From Listeria sp. PSOL-1 (GTDB lineage Bacteria > Bacillota > Bacilli > Lactobacillales > Listeriaceae): a stretch of DNA of 64,000 nt. Position numbers and translations under genes: made by a program. Positions within the stretch are counted from its first letter, which is position 1; every line of letters starts with the position of its first letter. Location: positions 1,116,001 through 1,180,000 of the forward strand of contig NZ_LR760298.1 in NCBI RefSeq assembly GCF_902806445.1. The letters are read 5' to 3'. The notes below the pieces were generated by a model that had not been told where the DNA came from, did not search any database, and saw nothing but the letters and a program-made list of their open reading frames with translations. Below are positions 34,428-42,883 of this stretch, piece after piece.

Positions 34428-35630
34428 TTAATTTAACCCCAAAAGCGTTTCAATTTCATCGATTAATTTTTTTGCCACATCGCGTTTATCTTGGAGAGGA
34501 AGCTCCATTTGCTTTCCATTGGCGAAATAAAAGGTAACAACATTGGTATCTGTCCCAAAGCCAGCTCCTTCTGTTAAAACATTATTTGCTACAATCAAGT
34601 CCGCTTTTTTTGTAGCTAATTTTTGTTTTGCTCCTGCTTCAACGTCTCTTGTTTCTGCGGCAAAACCGATAACAACTTGTTCATTTGTTTTTGTTTGACC
34701 AACTTCAGCTAAAATGTCTTTCGTGCGTTTCATTTTAACAACAAATTCGTCGCCTTGTTTTTTGATTTTATGCTCGGATACTTCAATAGGCGTATAGTCG
34801 GCAACAGCAGCAGCCATGATAAATGCATCTTGTTTCTTTTGTTCAGCGATCACAACTTGATACATTTCGTCTGCTGAATCAACATAACGAACGTCAATTT
34901 TTTCATTGACAGGAAGTTCACGTATCGTTGTAACAAGGGTAACAAGAGCGCCTCTTAACATCGCTTCTTCTGCTATACGAGAACCCATTTTACCACTTGA
35001 GCGATTAGTCAAGTAGCGTACAGGATCAAGATTTTCACGCGTGCCGCCAGCTGTAACTAAAACCTTTTTCCCAAGCAAGCGACTACTTTCTTGTTCAAAA
35101 TGCTCACGAATACGCGCTATAATTTTTTCAGGTTCTTCTAAACGGCCTCGACCAATGTAACCACAAGCAAGATAACCTTCTTCTGGCTCAATAAAGCGAA
35201 CACCATCTTTATAAAGCTGATCTAAATTGCGTTTAACGGCAGGATGGTTAATCATGTGTACATTCATCGCTGGAGCAAGCCAAATTGGAGCTTCCGTAGC
35301 AAGGAGTGTTGTTGAAACCATATCATCCGCTATTCCATTTGCCATCTTTGCTATAAGATTAGCAGTTGCAGGGGCTACAATCACAAGATCTGCCCAATCC
35401 GCTAAATCGATATGCGCTACAACACTTGCATTTTTTTCAACAAATGTATCAGTATAAACATCATTTCGTGATAATACTTGAAATGATAACGGAGGTACGA
35501 ATTCAGTTGAATGAGGCGTCATCATCACTTTTACATTTGCGCCTGCTTGTGTTAACTTGCTTGTTAAAGAAACGGCTTTATAAACAGCAATCCCACCTGA
35601 TACGGCAAGTAAAATATTTTTTCCTTGCAT
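34428..35630 (-). CDS. coaBC: Bifunctional phosphopantothenoylcysteine decarboxylase/synthetase
   Basis: CoaBC joins cysteine to phosphopantothenate and decarboxylates the product in coenzyme A synthesis. The protein is 400 aa. The N-terminal flavodoxin-like CoaC part starts GKNILLAVSGGIAVYKA, with APAMNVHM and the Cys-containing ACGYIGRGRLEEPE; the CoaB part begins KKVLVTAGGTRENLDPVR (about 190). The start ATG 35628-35630 has GAGGTG 6 bases upstream; a GTG 9 bases earlier is less likely. It has its own promoter (-10 at 35668-35673) and leads the coaBC-priA-fmt-rsmB-stp-prkC-rsgA-rpe-thiN run. Confidence 0.95.
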   Translation of the reverse strand: MQGKNILLAVSGGIAVYKAVSLTSKLTQAGANVKVMMTPHSTEFVPPLSFQVLSRNDVYTDTFVEKNASVVAHIDLADWADLVIVAPATANLIAKMANGIADDMVSTTLLATEAPIWLAPAMNVHMINHPAVKRNLDQLYKDGVRFIEPEEGYLACGYIGRGRLEEPEKIIARIREHFEQESSRLLGKKVLVTAGGTRENLDPVRYLTNRSSGKMGSRIAEEAMLRGALVTLVTTIRELPVNEKIDVRYVDSADEMYQVVIAEQKKQDAFIMAAAVADYTPIEVSEHKIKKQGDEFVVKMKRTKDILAEVGQTKTNEQVVIGFAAETRDVEAGAKQKLATKKADLIVANNVLTEGAGFGTDTNVVTFYFANGKQMELPLQDKRDVAKKLIDEIETLLGLN

Positions 35631-35667
35631 GTTTTTCACCTCATCAAATTATTATTTCGTCTTCTCT

Positions 35668-35698
35668 ATTATACAATAATGAAGACTTTACTTCATTA
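35668..35698 (-). promoter_or_regulatory. coaBC promoter -10 with overlapping inverted repeat
   Basis: On the minus strand a perfect -10 TATAAT (35668-35673) lies about 38 bases before the coaBC ATG. Just upstream, TAATGAAG and CTTCATTA form a perfect 8-bp inverted repeat with a 6-base loop (35677-35698) across the spacer and -35 region. No good -35 is seen, so the repeat could be an operator or activator site. Confidence 0.6.
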
Positions 35699-35705
35699 GA
35701 AAGAC

Positions 35706-35852
35706 AAAAAAACTCTGTAGTCTAAAGCCTAGGACATAAACGAAATCAATCGGTGACAAGTGATTCGCTTGGTTTATCCTCTGCCATACTTTTTCATGTG
35801 TATTTTATGGCTAAACCAATTTATGTCCTAAACTCTTGGACCCAGAGTTTTT
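35706..35852 (-). terminator. Giant terminator after rpoZ enclosing repeat copy C
   Basis: On the minus strand AAAAACTCTG (35843-35852 side) pairs with CAGAGTTTTTTT (35706-35717 side), ending in a T-run. Between the two arms lies repeat copy C, itself a nested hairpin. It reads as a terminator whose loop holds an inserted palindromic element. It should end gmk-rpoZ and leave coaBC on its own promoter. Confidence 0.65.
35730..35831 (-). repeat. Intergenic palindromic repeat element, copy C
   Basis: The ends TAGGACATAAA and TTTATGTCCTA are perfect inverted repeats. The arm at 35732-35760 matches the right arm of copy A at 27 of 30 positions. Inner complementary segments (GGTTT/AAACC and GCCATA/TATGGC) allow one long nested hairpin. 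There is no coding potential. Confidence 0.7.
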
Positions 35853-35862
35853 CTTCATTTAA

Positions 35863-36066
35863 TTAATCTTCTTGATCAACAAGAACAAGCTTGCCGGCAT
35901 GGATTTCTTCTAGTGCTTTTCCAACGAATTTATGCGATTCATAGCTTGGAAGCACGCCTTTTTTACCGGTTGCTTGAAGCTCACGTGCACGTTTTGCTGA
36001 AATAGTAACTAGCGAATACTTTGAGTTGATTTTTAACAATAAATTATCAATTGATGGATTTAACAT
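35863..36066 (-). CDS. rpoZ: DNA-directed RNA polymerase omega subunit
   Basis: Omega subunit, 67 aa, helps assemble RNA polymerase around beta prime. [20 protein letters not shown] and SAKRARELQ are typical. Its start overlaps the gmk stop by one base (TAATG). A large terminator-like structure follows. Confidence 0.95.
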   Translation of the reverse strand: MLNPSIDNLLLKINSKYSLVTISAKRARELQATGKKGVLPSYESHKFVGKALEEIHAGKLVLVDQED

Positions 36067-36683
36067 TATTTTAACCCCTCTAACATTTTTTTATAGTGAT
36101 GAATGACTCGCTTGGTTTTTAAGTGTTCAGTTTCAATGATGGCTTTAATTTTGCGAACAGCTTCAGGAACTAGATCGTTGACAACAGCATAATCATAAGA
36201 GCTCATAAGTTCGATTTCTTTGCGTGCTGTTTCCATTCGCTCATCCACAATATCAAGGGATTCAGTCCCTCTTCCAATAATGCGATTTTTAAGTTCAGCT
36301 AAATCAGGTGGCGTTAAAAAGACAAATACACCTTCTGGCATCTTTTCTTTTACTTGTAAAGCGCCTTGTACTTCAATTTCTAAAAAAATATCAATCCCAC
36401 TTGCTAGTTTTTCTTCTACATATTCAAGGGGGGTTCCGTAATAATTCCCTACGTACTCAGCGTACTCAAGCATTTTTCCTTCACGGATTGCCTCTTCAAA
36501 CTCAGCGCGCGAACGAAAATAATAATCGATGCCATCTTTTTCACCATCACGCGGGCGTCTTGTCGTCATTGAAATCGAATATTCAAAACGCGTTTCTGGA
36601 TCTTTAAAAATCGCCTCACGAACAGTACCTTTTCCAACGCCAGATGGTCCAGATAAAACGATTAATAAACCACGGTCAGCCAT
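36066..36683 (-). CDS. gmk: Guanylate kinase
   Basis: Gmk phosphorylates GMP to GDP. The protein is 205 aa with P-loop [15 protein letters not shown] (about 7-21) and the GMP-binding [20 protein letters not shown]. It lies between yicC and rpoZ; yicC-gmk-rpoZ form an operon, without the remA gene found here in Bacillus. Confidence 0.97.
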   Translation of the reverse strand: MADRGLLIVLSGPSGVGKGTVREAIFKDPETRFEYSISMTTRRPRDGEKDGIDYYFRSRAEFEEAIREGKMLEYAEYVGNYYGTPLEYVEEKLASGIDIFLEIEVQGALQVKEKMPEGVFVFLTPPDLAELKNRIIGRGTESLDIVDERMETARKEIELMSSYDYAVVNDLVPEAVRKIKAIIETEHLKTKRVIHHYKKMLEGLK

Positions 36684-36702
36684 TCATTTTCCTCCTGCCT
36701 TC

Positions 36703-37581
36703 TCATTCAACATTTTGTACTTGTTCACGGATTTGTTCAAGCGTTGTTTTCATTTCAACAACGTTTTCAGTTACTTTAAGTGATCCTGCTTTTGAACCAA
36801 TTGTATTGACTTCACGATTCATTTCCTGGATTAAAAAATCTAGTTTTCTACCAATTGCCCCGTCTTCTTGTAAAATCTGGAAAAATTGCTTTACATGGCT
36901 ATGAAGTCGTTCGATCTCTTCACGAATATCTGCTTTTTCAAGAAATAGTGCTAGCTCAGTTAAAACCGTATTTTGATCAAATTCTTCCCCAACAAATTGT
37001 TCGAGGCGTGCCGTTAACTTCTCTTGATAGTTTTTTTCGACCTCTGGGATCGCTTCTTCAATTTCTTTTAAACTTCCCATAAGGTTCTCTAACCGATTTT
37101 TAAAATGAAGCGAAAGTTCATTTCCTTCCATACTCCTCATTTCATCAAGTCGATCGATCGCTTTGTTAAAAGCCTCTAAAAGAAGTGCCTCAAGTTCTGG
37201 ATGAACACCAGTGCCTTCTTTTACTTCTAAAAAATGAGTCTGACCAGCAAGCAAGTGACGAAGTGTGATTTGTTCATCCAACTGATAATGATTCCCCGCC
37301 TGTTTTAAAAAGCGGTAATAATGATCAGCTAGCTCCCAATCTACAACAAGCCCTTGCTCAATAAAAGTGCCGCCTTCCACCACAAAAAAGCATTCGATGC
37401 GACCGCGTCTTAGTTTTTGGTTGATCGTTTTTTTAAGTCTTGATTCAAGGTAATTTAGCTGTCTTGGCATGCGAAAAACACACTCCAAATAACGATGATT
37501 AACAGCTTTTACTTCTACGGTTACTTTTAAATCCTCTGAAACAGAACTCGCTTGTCCAAAACCGGTCATGCTTTTCAACAT
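36703..37581 (-). CDS. yicC: YicC/YloC family endoribonuclease
   Basis: A 292-aa YicC-family protein, recently shown in other bacteria to be an RNA endonuclease. The N-terminal MLKSMTGFGQAS and NHRYLECVFRMPR, and the C-terminal DFLIQEMNREVNTIGSKA, are the family signatures. It leads yicC-gmk-rpoZ from a promoter with a perfect -10 (37616-37621). Confidence 0.93.
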   Translation of the reverse strand: MLKSMTGFGQASSVSEDLKVTVEVKAVNHRYLECVFRMPRQLNYLESRLKKTINQKLRRGRIECFFVVEGGTFIEQGLVVDWELADHYYRFLKQAGNHYQLDEQITLRHLLAGQTHFLEVKEGTGVHPELEALLLEAFNKAIDRLDEMRSMEGNELSLHFKNRLENLMGSLKEIEEAIPEVEKNYQEKLTARLEQFVGEEFDQNTVLTELALFLEKADIREEIERLHSHVKQFFQILQEDGAIGRKLDFLIQEMNREVNTIGSKAGSLKVTENVVEMKTTLEQIREQVQNVE

Positions 37582-37615
37582 TGTATGGCACCTCTAATCA
37601 CGATTTCATCTAAAT

Positions 37616-37621
37616 ATTATA
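37616..37621 (-). promoter_or_regulatory. Promoter -10 for yicC-gmk-rpoZ
   Basis: A perfect TATAAT on the minus strand 34 bases before the yicC ATG. A weak -35 (CTGTTT) lies 17 bases upstream in a T-rich stretch. Confidence 0.6.
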
Positions 37622-37654
37622 ACAAAATTTCATAAAAAAAACAGCTTAATTTAC

Positions 37655-37698
37655 CTAAAAAAGCTTAAAAATCGATTTTACTCGACTTTTAAGCTTTC
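37655..37698 (-). terminator. Terminator after the ABC exporter operon
   Basis: On the minus strand AAAGCTTAAAA pairs with TTTTAAGCTTT, with an inner TCGA/TCGA stem, followed by TTTAGG. It lies 2 bases past the stop of the last permease gene. Confidence 0.85.
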
Positions 37699-37700
37699 AA

Positions 37701-38843
37701 TCAAACAAAAGATTGCAGTTGGTTATTTCGTTTATACTTATATGCCGCAATGCTGAAAAAGAGAAGTGCATAGCCACATAAAACAAGAAAACTCATTGAA
37801 ATATCGAGCAAAGAACCATTTTTTTGCAGATCAGATATGGCTTCCATTACCCAATATTGAGGCATAAAGTGGGCAATTTTTTGCATGAAAGTGGGCATAA
37901 CAAAAATCGGAATAAGCGCCCCTGATAATAAAGAAGAAACTGTAAATAAAATGACTTGAATAGCAGCCACACTCTTCCTGCTTGTAGCGGAAAATCCAAG
38001 TGCAAGCGAAAGAAGAACGGCCATTAATATAAAGACAATCAAAACGAAAAATAGCGCGAGATAACTCATTCCTGGATCAATGTTAAAGACGAATTTCATG
38101 GCTAAAAGACAAATACAAATTTCAAAAAGGAGCATGCAAAATGTAAACAACGCGTTGCCTAGAATATATTTTATCGCAGTAATCGGTGTTGTCATCAAAC
38201 GATAAAACGTACGATTTTCCTTTTCTTTTAAAATCAATTCTCCAAGGTTTCCAGCAGCATAGAGCAGCATCATACATAAAAAGCCAATAATTTGCGCACT
38301 CATAGCCTTCATCAAATCGGCATGATTATCAATATTTTTTTGCTCAATCGATAGCTTAGACTGATTAAAACTTGCGGCATATTTGGAAAATGATTGTTGA
38401 TCACTTGCTTTAACTAGTGTGTCCACTTGCTTTATAGCAGATGAAAGCCTCGTTTTGACAGCTTCTGTAACGAGTTCCCCTTGTTTTGAAGCAATTTTAA
38501 AGTGCTTTGGGGTCCCCGTTATAAAACTATGATTGCTCCCTTTTTCTAAGAGGATTAAAGCAGCTACTTGATCATCTTTTAAAGCCTGTCTTGCTTCTTT
38601 TAAATGGGTAAATTCTTGTGTATGATCATCATGCAATGATTGGACTAACTGCACTGTATATTTCCCTTGGTCTTGATTAACCACACCAACCTTAAGCGCT
38701 TCAGTACTGGATTGTGCTCCACCATATGAAAAGAAATAAATCAAAATACTTAAGATCGGTAAAAAAAGCATAATAAATATTCGAAATTTATTTTTTAAAA
38801 GGATCTGTGTATTATGTTTGAAAATCCATCCTATTTGCTTCAC
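37701..38843 (-). CDS. ABC-2 type exporter permease (LnrN-like)
   Basis: A 380-aa ABC-2 permease. One N-terminal membrane segment (about 20-40) is followed by an extracytoplasmic domain of about 150 residues, then five membrane segments from about 185 to 370, including LGFSATSRKSVAAIQVILFTVSSLL. It pairs with the permease just upstream (2-base gap) and the ATPase to form a two-permease exporter like B. subtilis LnrLMN (linearmycin resistance). The substrate is inferred only by that likeness. Confidence 0.85.
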   Translation of the reverse strand: MKQIGWIFKHNTQILLKNKFRIFIMLFLPILSILIYFFSYGGAQSSTEALKVGVVNQDQGKYTVQLVQSLHDDHTQEFTHLKEARQALKDDQVAALILLEKGSNHSFITGTPKHFKIASKQGELVTEAVKTRLSSAIKQVDTLVKASDQQSFSKYAASFNQSKLSIEQKNIDNHADLMKAMSAQIIGFLCMMLLYAAGNLGELILKEKENRTFYRLMTTPITAIKYILGNALFTFCMLLFEICICLLAMKFVFNIDPGMSYLALFFVLIVFILMAVLLSLALGFSATSRKSVAAIQVILFTVSSLLSGALIPIFVMPTFMQKIAHFMPQYWVMEAISDLQKNGSLLDISMSFLVLCGYALLFFSIAAYKYKRNNQLQSFV

Positions 38844-38845
38844 GA

Positions 38846-39955
38846 TTAATACACTTCCTTTCGTTTAATGATGAGACTAACGCCAATAAGTAACACAATA
38901 GATAAAGCTAAATTTAATGCGATGGGCCAGATAATTTCGATGATATTCCCCGCATAGAGAAAATTAGTAATCCCCTTATTCAGCCAGCCAATAGGAGATA
39001 AATTTTGTACAAAAGTATTACTTGTTGGAAAATAACTACCACCTATAAAGGCAAATAATTGTACACAAATATTTCCTAACCCACTAACCGCTGGATTTCC
39101 ATTAGAAAATACATCCAAACTCATTCCAAAAGCGGTCGAAAAAAGTAACAAGCTAAAGTAGCATAAGAAAATCAGCCACGGAGCACTTCCCCAATTTACG
39201 TGAAAGAAAAAGTGCGTCAAATTCATCATAATAAAAAGCCCGACCACATTAACAAATAATGCGCCTAAAAAGTTTCCCATGATAATTTTCGCATTAGAAA
39301 CGGGTGAAATTAATAATCGCAAATTTGTATGTTTCGCTTTTTCTACGCGAAAAATATTCATCCCACTCATGACACCAAACATCATCATCAAGCTAATAAT
39401 GGTAATCGCATAGTATTGAAAGGCAGAAAAATGAATCCCTGATTTATTTTTCTCCACTTGAATCGCATCTTTAGAAAGCGGTTCTTGCTTGGCTAAAAGA
39501 GCAAGTTTACTGGCATCGATTTTTCCAAGACTCGTACCAAGCTGATATTCTTTTCCAAAAGCATTCAGATAGCCATCCACAATCCCTTTCTTGTCTGCAT
39601 CTGGGTTGCTTGTAACAACTTGCAATTTATTTTGTTGCAAAATGACGAGTGCATCGATATCGCCATTTTTGACGCGTTCGCGTGCTTTATTTTCATTTTT
39701 TGTTGCTTTAAAGTCAATCACTTTGCCAGTGCTCATTTTAGTGAACTGCTCAAAAGATTGATCAAGCGTCTGATTTTGTCCTTTTAAATAACTTACTTTC
39801 ACAGGTTCGCTTACCGTATCACTAGCAAAACTATTTTGTAAAACCGTTCCTAAAACAAGGATTAAAACAAAAGGGAAAAGCAGTGTATAAATAAAAAAAT
39901 TGCGATCACGGATGGATAACTTTATCGTTTTTAGCATCACATGAAAAATAGCCAT
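38846..39955 (-). CDS. ABC-2 type exporter permease (LnrM-like)
   Basis: A 369-aa ABC-2 permease with the same plan as the next gene: a membrane segment near residues 22-42, an outside domain of about 130 residues, then about five membrane segments from 180 to 365 ending in a KRKEVY tail. It lies 15 bases after the ATPase gene. Two related but distinct permeases suggest a heterodimer. Confidence 0.85.
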   Translation of the reverse strand: MAIFHVMLKTIKLSIRDRNFFIYTLLFPFVLILVLGTVLQNSFASDTVSEPVKVSYLKGQNQTLDQSFEQFTKMSTGKVIDFKATKNENKARERVKNGDIDALVILQQNKLQVVTSNPDADKKGIVDGYLNAFGKEYQLGTSLGKIDASKLALLAKQEPLSKDAIQVEKNKSGIHFSAFQYYAITIISLMMMFGVMSGMNIFRVEKAKHTNLRLLISPVSNAKIIMGNFLGALFVNVVGLFIMMNLTHFFFHVNWGSAPWLIFLCYFSLLLFSTAFGMSLDVFSNGNPAVSGLGNICVQLFAFIGGSYFPTSNTFVQNLSPIGWLNKGITNFLYAGNIIEIIWPIALNLALSIVLLIGVSLIIKRKEVY

Positions 39956-39970
39956 TTCGTCCCTCCTCCT

Positions 39971-40906
39971 TTAATCTCGTAATGTTCTTCCGGTTAAGTT
40001 TAAAAAGACCGTTTCTAAGTTTAAGCTTTGTTGGCTTAATTCAAGTACTTCTACATTTTCAGCAAGTAGGTAAGCAAGGACTTGATTAAGCACATTTACT
40101 TCGGTTTTCGAAGTGATTTTTAATAGCTCTTCGTCTTGCGTCACTTGTTCTACTCCTACGATTTGTGTTAAACCCTTTGTTAGGTCATTTGCTGTGTCAC
40201 TAATTTTAATTTGTGTTTCTCGAACATCGGTAACAATATTGATCAGTTCTTCTTCAGAGCCTTCTGCGATGACTTTTCCTTGATCAATGATGGCGATATA
40301 ATCACATAATTCTTCTACTTCTTCCATGTAATGACTTGTATAAATAATCGTCGCACCGTTTTGATTCAACTTTTTTATTGAATGAAGAATATAATTACGA
40401 GACTGTGGATCAATACCAACAGTTGGCTCATCCATGATGATTAACGATGGTTTATGAGCAATCGCACAGGCAATATTAAGGCGCCTTTTCATCCCTCCTG
40501 AAAAAGTACCTAACCGCTCTTTTTCCTTTTCTTTCAAGCCAACAAATTTTAATGCCTCATCTGCTGCTTTTTCTAGCTCACTGCCTCGAAGTCCATATAA
40601 TCCTGCAAAAAAACGCACATTTTCAACAGCGGTTAACTCGTCATATAAAGCAATTTCTTGTGGAACAAGGCCGATTTTTGCTTTGCTTGCATAATGATTT
40701 CCATCTTGAGATTTACCAAATAATTTAATCGTTCCACTCGTTTTGCGCAATAAGCCACATAAAATGTTGATTGTTGTGCTTTTCCCAGCACCATTAGGCC
40801 CAAGTAGACCAAAGATTTGTCCTTCTTCAATCGTTAAATCTAGTGTATCAACCGCAATCTTACCCTCAAATTTTTTTGTAAGCTTTTCGATTTCGACAAT
40901 TTTCAT
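39971..40906 (-). CDS. ABC transporter ATP-binding protein (LnrL-like)
   Basis: A 311-aa ATPase of the DrrA/LnrL type. Walker A is GLLGPNGAGKSTTI (about 33-46), the signature FSGGMKRRLNIA (about 135), Walker B LIIMDEPTVGID, and the H-loop YTSHYMEE. The C-terminal 90 residues form the extra domain found in drug-export ATPases. It starts the exporter half of the cassette, with its own promoter after a terminator behind the kinase gene. Confidence 0.93.
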   Translation of the reverse strand: MKIVEIEKLTKKFEGKIAVDTLDLTIEEGQIFGLLGPNGAGKSTTINILCGLLRKTSGTIKLFGKSQDGNHYASKAKIGLVPQEIALYDELTAVENVRFFAGLYGLRGSELEKAADEALKFVGLKEKEKERLGTFSGGMKRRLNIACAIAHKPSLIIMDEPTVGIDPQSRNYILHSIKKLNQNGATIIYTSHYMEEVEELCDYIAIIDQGKVIAEGSEEELINIVTDVRETQIKISDTANDLTKGLTQIVGVEQVTQDEELLKITSKTEVNVLNQVLAYLLAENVEVLELSQQSLNLETVFLNLTGRTLRD

Positions 40907-40939
40907 TTTACCCTCTCAGCTCCTTTTGAATTCTTACTT

Positions 40940-40968
40940 AGTATAGAAAAAAGATGAGAAAATAAATA
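40940..40968 (-). promoter_or_regulatory. Possible promoter for the ABC exporter genes
   Basis: On the minus strand -10 TATACT (40940-40945) with a poor -35 TATTTA 17 bases upstream (40963-40968). The poor -35 would suit an activator-dependent promoter. Confidence 0.45.
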
Positions 40969-40990
40969 GTGCATTTCCTCATCTTTTTGC
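40949..40990 (-). terminator. Internal terminator between kinase and ABC genes
   Basis: On the minus strand AAAAGATGAG pairs with CTCATCTTTT across about 19 bases, with further AAA/TTT pairing, followed by more T. It would reduce read-through from the two-component genes into the exporter genes. Confidence 0.65.
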
Positions 40991-41005
40991 CGTGAGATTC
41001 TCACG
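40991..41005. promoter_or_regulatory. 15-bp palindrome, candidate response-regulator site
   Basis: CGTGAGATTCTCACG is a perfect palindrome with one central base, in the gap after the kinase stop. Its centre is about 65 bases upstream of the expected transcription start of the exporter genes, a common place for activator binding. Confidence 0.5.
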
Positions 41006-41012
41006 ATTATTT

Positions 41013-42128
41013 TCATCTTGGAATGAGTGTTAAAATTTCAAAACCGATTGTCGTGTTAAATGTGACGCGTCCTCCAAGTTTTGCTGCGCGCTCTTCCATC
41101 CCGATTAAACCTAAATGTTTATCAAAATCGACAGCGCCCTTCCCATTATCTTTAATTTCAAAGCGGACAATTTTATTTAAAACATGAACACTGACATTGA
41201 CACGTGTAGCTTGGCTATAGCGAAGAACATTCGTTAATGCTTCATTTAAATTCTCAATAAAAACATACCACATCGGTTGTGTCACAGCATCCATATTGCC
41301 AGACGTATGGAATAACGTCCGAATCTGGTAATCCTCTTCAAACTTATCTAATATCAGGCGCAAACGATCCACAGCGATGCTTTCTTGTTTTGGCTTGGAG
41401 TTTTTTAATACTTGTCTAATTTGTTCGATGCCTTTTGCGTTGATTTGAATGGCATTTTGCATAAGCTCTTGTGCTTTTTTTGGATCTGTTGTTAAAATGG
41501 CTTTTGCTGCTTCAAGCTGCATCAATCCTCCAGTTAAAGTATGCCCTAATTCATCGTGAATTTGATGCGTTAATTGATTCCGCTCCTCCATTTTAGCTAA
41601 ACCCATTTCCCGTTTAAACGAAGATTGCATCAGTTCAATCTTTACGCTTAATTCCCTTGTTTTAAGACGCAATGCTTCATTTAATTCTGCTTCTCGCACG
41701 CTTTTAAAATCATAGCGATAAAGAAGTTGATCAAATAAAAACACAAAAGTCGTTATTCCGCAAAAAAACAAGAGCATCAGCTGATCTTTTAATAAAAAAA
41801 CTGGGAGTAATGCTAAAATAATGACCAGAACAAATCGCTTTTTCTGCCATGCTTTTTCCTGTAAAAGTAAAGAAAAAAGCGCAAACGGAAAAAGCAGTAA
41901 CAAGACTAAAAAACCATGGATTGAACCCCAAAACAAAAGACCTGCTGAAAGGATAACAAAAACTATTTTCATTTTTAAAAAGACATCGGCTAAAATTTGA
42001 AGGGACAAGTAAATTAACAGCATTAACAAATAAAAAGCGAGGACTTTTCCATTCGTTTCTGTAATCAAGATAAACGCAGCGATTAAAAAAGTACTCAAAG
42101 CATCTAATCCTAATTTATAGCTATTCAT
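41013..42128 (-). CDS. Sensor histidine kinase, NarL-family partner (LnrJ/LiaS-like)
   Basis: A 371-aa kinase with about five N-terminal membrane segments (residues 8-135) and almost no extracytoplasmic domain, typical of intramembrane-sensing kinases. A short coiled linker precedes the HisKA_3 domain with phospho-acceptor His191 in HQIHDELGH. The ATPase domain has ENLNEALTNVLRYSQA and KDNGKG. The start ATG 42126-42128 overlaps the regulator stop by 8 bases and has GGAGG at 8 bases. Together they resemble B. subtilis LnrJK. Confidence 0.88.
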   Translation of the reverse strand: MNSYKLGLDALSTFLIAAFILITETNGKVLAFYLLMLLIYLSLQILADVFLKMKIVFVILSAGLLFWGSIHGFLVLLLLFPFALFSLLLQEKAWQKKRFVLVIILALLPVFLLKDQLMLLFFCGITTFVFLFDQLLYRYDFKSVREAELNEALRLKTRELSVKIELMQSSFKREMGLAKMEERNQLTHQIHDELGHTLTGGLMQLEAAKAILTTDPKKAQELMQNAIQINAKGIEQIRQVLKNSKPKQESIAVDRLRLILDKFEEDYQIRTLFHTSGNMDAVTQPMWYVFIENLNEALTNVLRYSQATRVNVSVHVLNKIVRFEIKDNGKGAVDFDKHLGLIGMEERAAKLGGRVTFNTTIGFEILTLIPR

Positions 42129-42771
42129 CAAGTCGACCTCCAACTTTTCCTGTCAAGTAAAGGATCGCTAACTGCGTTCTGTGATCCAAATCTAGCTTAT
42201 TTAACAAAGCAGAAATATTGTTAGCTACTGTCCCTTCAGAAATAAACAGCTCTTTCGCAATTTCTTTATTGGAAAGGCCACTTGCTATTGCCTTTAAAAT
42301 ATCCATTTCCCGCGTGGTTAAATGAAGTTTAGCTAAAGATGCTGTCTGGTCTCTTGATGCGTTTAAAGAGCCTTTAATTTTATCCCAAATTTCATTTTGA
42401 ATGATATTTTGATTAGCAAACACACTATGAATGGCATTTATAATTTGCTTGGGGTCATTATTTTTAAGCAGATAGCCTTTTGCCCCATTTTGAATCGCTT
42501 CTAAAATAGATTCATCATCATCGAATGTCGTTAAAATAATCACTTTTGTTGCGGTTGTTTCTGTGATGATTTTTGTTGCCAAAACGCCATTCATAATCGG
42601 CATGCGCACATCCAAAAGCGCAATATCGACGGCTTCTTTTTGGCAAAATTGAACAGCTTCTTCCCCGTTTTCTACAGTCGAAATCACCTTGATATCTTCT
42701 GCCGTATTTAAAATAATTTCCAATCCGCCTGTAATAAATGAATTATCATCGGCAATTAATAATTTTATCAT
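42121..42771 (-). CDS. Response regulator, NarL/LuxR family (LnrK-like)
   Basis: A 216-aa response regulator: receiver domain with Asp8/Asp9 and phospho-acceptor Asp54 in IALLDVRMP, switch Thr in LTTFDDD and Lys in YLLKNNDP; C-terminal LuxR helix-turn-helix LTTREMDILKAIASGLSNKE onward (about 150-205). It is first in the cassette. The start ATG 42769-42771 is used; a TTG directly before it is possible. The likely target is the palindrome at 40991-41005. Confidence 0.88.
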   Translation of the reverse strand: MIKLLIADDNSFITGGLEIILNTAEDIKVISTVENGEEAVQFCQKEAVDIALLDVRMPIMNGVLATKIITETTATKVIILTTFDDDESILEAIQNGAKGYLLKNNDPKQIINAIHSVFANQNIIQNEIWDKIKGSLNASRDQTASLAKLHLTTREMDILKAIASGLSNKEIAKELFISEGTVANNISALLNKLDLDHRTQLAILYLTGKVGGRLDE

Positions 42772-42883
42772 CAAGAATCACGCTCACCTTTTCTTTTACT
42801 TGGGAATTAACGCTTCTTTTTTCGTCAATTGATCTGACTTTATGCTAAAATAAAAATACTAATATGTAAAGGATGAATTAAAA

